Positions 59,609-64,000 of a stretch of DNA of 64,000 nucleotides are shown one piece after another. The notes under the pieces were generated by a model. It had not been told where the DNA came from. It saw only the letters and a program-made list of their open reading frames with translations, and searched no databases. Positions within the stretch are counted from its first letter, which is position 1; each line of letters begins with the position of its first letter. The DNA is taken from the NCBI GenBank assembly GCA_022605955.1, contig JAKCOZ010000006.1, forward strand, positions 2,108,001-2,172,000, in the 5' to 3' direction. The position numbers and the translations under genes were made by a program. The DNA is from Rallus limicola. Taxonomy: Eukaryota > Chordata > Aves > Gruiformes > Rallidae.

Positions 59609-62600
59609 TTACCAATTACATTGGCTATTCTCACCTAAAATCAAATCCCTTTGAGGTACACATCGAGTTTCTCCATCCTTCTGCATTACCCACCAAGTAG
59701 AACCAGGTCCTTGAGCACAAACAATTCCCGACATAGGTTTACCTTTATCTGAAGCAGGGATGACCCAAACTGTCTTCCCTAATATGCTTTTCATGTGCAC
59801 CACTGGGACTCTGTCTCCTTCTACAGTACATGGAAATTTTGACTGGGCAGGGCCAGCCCGATTGGTAGAACCCCTAGAGTTAACTAACCACGTGGCTTTT
59901 GCCAAATTTGTATCCCAATGTTTGAATGTTCCACCACCCATTGCTTTCAGGGTAGTCTTTAAGAGTCCATTATATCGTTCAATTTTCCCAGAGGCTGGTG
60001 CATGATAAGGAATGTGGTACACCCATTCAATGCCATGCTCTTTGGCCCAGGTGTCTATGAGAGCATTTCGGAAATGAGTCCCGTTGTCTGACTCGATTCT
60101 TTCTGGGGTGCCGTGTCGCCATAGGACTTGCCTTTCAAGGCCCAGGATTGTATTCCGGGCAGTAGCATGGGGTACCGGATATGTTTCTAGCCAGCCAGTG
60201 GTAGCCTCCACCATTGTAAGCACATAGCGTTTGCCATGGCGGGTTTGTGGGAGGGTGATGTAATCAATCTGCCAGGCCTCCCCATATTTATATTTCATCC
60301 ACCGTCCCCCATACCAAAGCGGCTTCAACCGCTTCGCCTGCTTAATTGCGGCACACGTCTCACATTCATGGATAACTTGTGCAATAGCATCCATGGTTAA
60401 GTCCACCCCTCGATCTCGAGCCCATCTATATGTTGCATCTCTCCCTTGATGACCTGAGGAATCATGAGCCCATCGAGCTATGAATAATTCACCTTTATGT
60501 TGCCAGTCTAGATCTACCTGAGCCACTTCAATCCTAGCAGCCTTATCTACCTGATGGTTGTTTTGATGTTCCTCCATGGCTCGACTCTTAGGTACATGGG
60601 CATCAACATGACGTACCTTTACAACAAGCCTCTCTAATCGGGTAGCAATGTCTTGCCATAAGTCAGCAGCCCATATGGGTTTGCCTCTACGCTGCCAGTT
60701 GTTCTTTTTCCACTGTTGCAACCAACCCCACAGGGCATTAGCTACCATCCATGAGTCAGTATAAAGATAGAGCATTGGCCACTTTTCTCTCTCAGCAATG
60801 TCCAAGGCCAACTGGATGGCCTTCACCTCAGCAAATTGGCTTGATTCACCTTTTCCTTCAGTGGCTTCTGCTACTTGTCTGGTAGGACTCCATACAGCAG
60901 CTTTCCATCTTCGCTGCCTTCCCACAAGGCGACAGGAGCCATCGGTGAACAGGGCATATCGCTTCTCATTCTCTGGCAGTTTGTTGTAAGGTGGGGCTTC
61001 TTCAGCACGTGTCACCTCCTCGTCCTCTGGTGACATCCCAAAATCTTTGCCTTCTGGCCAGTCTGTGATCACTTCCACGATTCCTGGGCGATTAGGGTTT
61101 CCTATTCGAGCCCGCTGAGTAATTAGTGCAACCCACTTGCTCCACGTAGCATCAGTGGCATGGTGTGTAGAAGGGACCTTCCCTTTGAACATCCAGCCCA
61201 GCACCGGCAGTCGGGGTGCCAGGAGGAGTTGAGCTTCAGTTCCAATCACTTCTGAAGCGGCTCGAACCCCTTCATAGGCGGCCAGTATTTCCTTTTCTGT
61301 TGGAGTATAATTGACCTCAGATCCTTTGTAGGCCCGACTCCAAAACCCCAGTGGTCGACCTCTAGTCTCCCCTTGTGCTTTCTGCCAGAGACTCCAGGTA
61401 GGGCCATTCTCCCCGGCTGCAGTGTAAAGCACATTTTTAACATCTGTCCCTGTCCGGACAGGCCCAAGGGCTACTGCGTGGACTATCTCGCGTTTGATCT
61501 GTTCAAAGGCTTGCTGCTGCTCAGGGCCCCATTGGAAATCATTCTTCTTCCGAGTTACGTGGTAGAGTGGGCTCACAATGAGACTGTAGTTTGGGACATG
61601 CATTCGCCAAAAACCTATAACACCTAAGAAAGCTTGTGTTTCCTTTTTGTTGCTTGGTGGAGACATAGCTGCTATTTTATTGATAATGTCCATTGGGATC
61701 TGACGACGCCCATCCTGCCATTTTATTCCTAAAAACTGGATTTCTCGGGTAGGCCCCTTGACTTTACTTTGCTTTATAGCAAAACCAGCTTCCAAAAGGA
61801 TTTGAATTATCCTTTTTCCTTTCTCAAATACTTCCTCTGCTGTATTGCCCCATACAATGATGTCATCAATATACTGCAGGTGCTCTGGGGCTTCACCCTT
61901 TTCCAGTGTGGTCTGGATTAGTCCATGGCAAATGGTGGGGCTGTGTTTCCACCCCTGGGGCAGACGATTCCACGTGTATTGGATGCCCCTCCAAGTGAAA
62001 GCAAATTGTGGCCTGCACTCTGGCGCCAGTGGTATTGAGAAGAAAGCATTTGCAATGTCAATTGTGGCATACCACTTGGCTGCCTTTGACTCCAATTCAT
62101 ACTGCAGTTCCAGCATGTCTGGTACAGCAGCACTCATACCTGGAGTGACTTCGTTTAGGCCACGATAATCCACTGTCAGCCTCCACTCTCCATCGGACTT
62201 CCGCACTGGCCATATGGGACTGTTAAAGGGTGAGCGGGTTCGGCTGATCACCCCTTGACTCTCTAGTTGACGAATCAGCTTATGGATGGGGATCAGGGAA
62301 TCCCTGTTAGTACGGTATTGTCTCCTGTGCACCGTCGTTGTAGCAATTGGCACCTGCTGTTCTTCAACCTTCAATAACCCCACAACAGAAGGATCATCAG
62401 AGAGTCCAGGCAAGGCACGCAATTGCTCAGTGCCTTCTGTCTCCAAAGCAGCTATTCCAAAAGCCCACCGGTACCCTTTTGGGTCCTTAAAATAACCTCT
62501 ACGGAGGTAATCTATACCTAAAATGCATGGAGCTTCTGGGCCAGTCACAATTGGGTGTTTCTCCCAGTCCTTCCCAGTTAAGCTCACTTCAGCCTCTAAC

Positions 62601-62806
62601 ACAGTCAATTGTTGGGATCCACCTGTCACTCCAGAAATGCTGACAGGTTTTGTCCCTACATGATTCGATGGCATTATCGTACACTGGGCACCAGTATCCA
62701 CCAGAGCCTTGTACTCTTGTGGGTCTGACATGCCAGGCCATCTGATCCACACAGTCCAATAAACACGGTTATCCCTCTCCTCCACCTGGCTGGAGGCAGG
62801 GCCCCT
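59609..62806 (-). CDS. ERVL-type pol: protease, RT, RNase H, integrase
   Basis: The frame is open from the codon after the gag amber stop (62806) to a stop at 59609. Residue numbers count from the GTG at 62785 (1058 residues). An aspartic protease shows LVDTGAQ at 28-34. RT shows WRLTVDYRGLNEV near 201-213, TIDIANAF with Asp243, LPQGWKHSP at 275-283 and YIDD at 305-308. RNase H shows FTDGS (Asp615), FAEVKA (Glu653), YTDS (Asp677) and Asp747. Integrase has an H-H-C-C finger (His774, His779, Cys808, Cys811), then Asp841, Asp900 and Glu936, the last two 35 residues apart, and an SH3-like end near 1000-1050. No dUTPase domain is seen. All catalytic residues are present. Expression probably depends on amber readthrough from gag. 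No internal stop or frameshift is visible. Confidence 0.9.
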   Translation of the reverse strand, partial: RGPASSQVEERDNRVYWTVWIRWPGMSDPQEYKALVDTGAQCTIMPSNHVGTKPVSISGVTGGSQQLTVLEAEVSLTGKDWEKHPIVTGPEAPCILGIDYLRRGYFKDPKGYRWAFGIAALETEGTEQLRALPGLSDDPSVVGLLKVEEQQVPIATTTVHRRQYRTNRDSLIPIHKLIRQLESQGVISRTRSPFNSPIWPVRKSDGEWRLTVDYRGLNEVTPGMSAAVPDMLELQYELESKAAKWYATIDIANAFFSIPLAPECRPQFAFTWRGIQYTWNRLPQGWKHSPTICHGLIQTTLEKGEAPEHLQYIDDIIVWGNTAEEVFEKGKRIIQILLEAGFAIKQSKVKGPTREIQFLGIKWQDGRRQIPMDIINKIAAMSPPSNKKETQAFLGVIGFWRMHVPNYSLIVSPLYHVTRKKNDFQWGPEQQQAFEQIKREIVHAVALGPVRTGTDVKNVLYTAAGENGPTWSLWQKAQGETRGRPLGFWSRAYKGSEVNYTPTEKEILAAYEGVRAASEVIGTEAQLLLAPRLPVLGWMFKGKVPSTHHATDATWSKWVALITQRARIGNPNRPGIVEVITDWPEGKDFGMSPEDEEVTRAEEAPPYNKLPENEKRYALFTDGSCRLVGRQRRWKAAVWSPTRQVAEATEGKGESSQFAEVKAIQLALDIAEREKWPMLYLYTDSWMVANALWGWLQQWKKNNWQRRGKPIWAADLWQDIATRLERLVVKVRHVDAHVPKSRAMEEHQNNHQVDKAARIEVAQVDLDWQHKGELFIARWAHDSSGHQGRDATYRWARDRGVDLTMDAIAQVIHECETCAAIKQAKRLKPLWYGGRWMKYKYGEAWQIDYITLPQTRHGKRYVLTMVEATTGWLETYPVPHATARNTILGLERQVLWRHGTPERIESDNGTHFRNALIDTWAKEHGIEWVYHIPYHAPASGKIERYNGLLKTTLKAMGGGTFKHWDTNLAKATWLVNSRGSTNRAGPAQSKFPCTVEGDRVPVVHMKSILGKTVWVIPASDKGKPMSGIVCAQGPGSTWWVMQKDGETRCVPQRDLILGENSQCNW

Positions 62807-62809
62807 CTA
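62783..62809 (-). promoter_or_regulatory. Gag-pol amber junction, candidate readthrough site
   Basis: On the - strand the gag frame ends CAG CAA CAA TAG and continues in the same frame with AGG GGC CCT GCC TCC AGC CAG into pol. A single UAG thus separates two in-frame ORFs, as in gammaretroviruses, rather than a frameshift overlap. GC-rich sequence after the stop could form stimulatory structure, but I did not establish one. Confidence 0.7.
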
Positions 62810-64000
62810 TTGTTGCTGATCGTATTGGCTGCTCACTGGTGCAGCCTTCTTCCTGACAACATTGCGTTGTGCGATTCTTCTACCTCGAAGCTCATCTACT
62901 CGTGCCTGGAGGGCTGAGGTGGGCTGCATATGCCACTTCCTCATGTCCTCACCATGGTCACGCAGGTAAGACCACAGCTGCCCTCGCACCGTGTCTCGTG
63001 GTGTGTACCTTCTGTATCCTCCCTTCTGGGATGATGGACGCTTTCTCCTAGTAGCTGCAACATTGCCCCAATGTTGGTCAAATCGTTTGACCAGTTTCTC
63101 TACCGCTGCGATCATAGAGTGGGAAACATTGTCCTCATATTTCCGGAGTCGCCAGGACACTTGTTCTACAGTTGGTGGATATGCATCCTCCCAGTCTATT
63201 GATGCTAGTGAATTGGTGTGCCCTGCTGGTGCACTTCGTACAACCTTACGCCACATATCTGGGGTGCATATAACTTCATCAGGATCAGAGGGATTCTGTG
63301 TATTGTCCAGATCATAATAAATGATCTCCCGTACAGCTAATTCTCTCAGGTACTGGATAACTGCCTCTATGCTGTTACACTTGGGTGAGTGACATGTAAT
63401 ATATTCCTTTATGGGATACCTTTCCTCCACACTTGACAGTAGTCGCCTCCAGAGGCTGAGGATTTCTGGCTTTTTCCCAATTTCCTTGTCAATGCCTCCT
63501 TCTCTAGCTAGGGATCCCAACTGCTTGGCCTCCCTGCCATCTAATTCCAGACTACTGGCCCCTAGATCCCAGCATCGGAGCAACCAGGTGATGATGTGCT
63601 CACCTGGGCGGCGGCTGAAATCTTTTCGAACCTCACGCAGCTCACTCAGGGACAGGGATCGTGTGACAATCTCTGGCCCTGCTCCATCCTGAGATGCCTG
63701 AGATGGCCCTGCTCCATCCTGACCTGCTCCAGATGGCCCTGCTTCATCATCATCATCCTTCACTACACGAACTGATTTCTTTGTGTGTTTCCTCTTTTGT
63801 ACGGGAGCAACAGACACTGGCGGGGGTTGGTTTTTTGTTTTATCAGCAGTATCTGCTGTAGGGGTGGCAGTAGCTGCAGCATTGGTTGGACTAGTGGCAG
63901 TAGCCACAGTGCTAGTCACAGAAGTTACAGTGGCTGCAGTGCCAGTCATAGGGGTTGCAGCAGCTGCAGCATTGGTTGGACTAGTTGCGGTAGCCACAGT
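62807..64000 (-). CDS. ERVL-type gag, 5'-truncated by window edge
   Basis: The frame is open for at least 396 residues to a TAG at 62809-62807. The visible N-terminal part (1-60) is Ala/Thr-rich with a 30-residue tandem repeat (ATATSPTNA at 2-10 and 32-40). A basic patch (KRKHTKKSVRVVK) and an acidic, Gly/Pro-rich linker with repeated QDGAGP follow. From about 115 a capsid-like region carries RRPGEHIITWLLRCWDLG and ELDGREAKQLGSLARE. The C-terminus is basic (RRKRPSSQKGGYRRYTPRD) and has no CCHC zinc knuckle, so RNA binding may rely on the basic stretch. The true start codon is outside the window. Family assignment is from resemblance to ERVL gag; the N-terminal repeat is unusual. Confidence 0.8.
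   Translation of the reverse strand, partial: TVATATSPTNAAAAATPMTGTAATVTSVTSTVATATSPTNAAATATPTADTADKTKNQPPPVSVAPVQKRKHTKKSVRVVKDDDDEAGPSGAGQDGAGPSQASQDGAGPEIVTRSLSLSELREVRKDFSRRPGEHIITWLLRCWDLGASSLELDGREAKQLGSLAREGGIDKEIGKKPEILSLWRRLLSSVEERYPIKEYITCHSPKCNSIEAVIQYLRELAVREIIYYDLDNTQNPSDPDEVICTPDMWRKVVRSAPAGHTNSLASIDWEDAYPPTVEQVSWRLRKYEDNVSHSMIAAVEKLVKRFDQHWGNVAATRRKRPSSQKGGYRRYTPRDTVRGQLWSYLRDHGEDMRKWHMQPTSALQARVDELRGRRIAQRNVVRKKAAPVSSQYDQQQ
63861..64000 (-). repeat. 90-bp tandem repeat in gag N-terminal region
   Basis: The 50 bases from 63861 and the 50 from 63951 are nearly identical (GCAGCATTGGTTGGACTAGT and TAGCCACAGT shared), giving a 90-bp period that keeps the frame (30 codons). The second unit runs off the window, so copy number is unknown. 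Confidence 0.85.

Larger units (their letters stand above)
58527..64000 (-). mobile_element. ERVL-type endogenous retrovirus, 3' part, cut by window edge
   Basis: On the - strand this is gag (partial), pol, a non-coding gap and the 3' LTR. There is no env between pol and LTR, as expected for ERVL. The 5' LTR and primer binding site lie beyond position 64000. Gag has the WLLRCWDLG and ELDGREAKQLGSLARE type capsid sequence I associate with ERVL. The RT has LPQGWKHSP and YIDD. Both reading frames are uninterrupted apart from one amber codon between them, which points to a young or selected copy. The family is inferred from motif resemblance; no database was consulted. Confidence 0.85.

Overview
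The window is vertebrate nuclear DNA and almost certainly avian. It is dominated by CR1 LINE fragments with the bird-type 3' end (TTGGACTTGATGATCTTAAAGG...CCAACC...GATTCTGTGATTCTGTG), carries two ERVL-like LTR structures of a kind familiar from birds, and contains three spliced exons of one recognisable gene, UVRAG. About 40 CR1 pieces add up by hand to roughly 15-16 kb, near a quarter of the window. That is high for a bird and resembles the CR1-expanded lineages (woodpeckers and relatives); the lineage is inference only.

Layout. Positions 1-52365 are the 3' part of UVRAG on the + strand: an upstream intron (1-12860), an exon at 12861-12939, a 21.3 kb intron, an exon at 34241-34332, a 14.4 kb intron, and the last coding exon at 48692-49394. 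A likely 3' UTR of about 3 kb runs to a polyadenylation signal at 52344-52349. The exons encode the end of the folded Beclin-1-like domain and the whole disordered C-terminal tail. The introns hold CR1 copies in both orientations, one 798-bp solo LTR with a perfect 5-bp target-site duplication (30783-31580), a perfect 27-bp hairpin, and an inverted duplication of about 160 bp of non-CR1 sequence with adjoining CR1.

Positions 52366-58526 are intergenic, with a few CR1 copies, a GGAT microsatellite and one unrecognised exon-like block (53198-53304). Positions 58527-64000 are an endogenous retrovirus of ERVL type on the - strand. It has a 588-bp 3' LTR, a polypurine tract, an uninterrupted pol frame (protease, RT, RNase H, integrase) and a gag frame that leaves the window at the right edge. 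Gag and pol are in the same frame, separated by one amber codon. There is no env.

UVRAG is the only host gene supported. It acts with Beclin 1 and the class III PI3-kinase in autophagy and endosome maturation. I found no tRNA, rRNA, CRISPR array or bacterial feature. The points most worth following up are the gag-UAG-pol arrangement in an apparently intact retroelement, the exon-like block downstream of UVRAG, and the hairpin and inverted duplication tied to CR1 copies.
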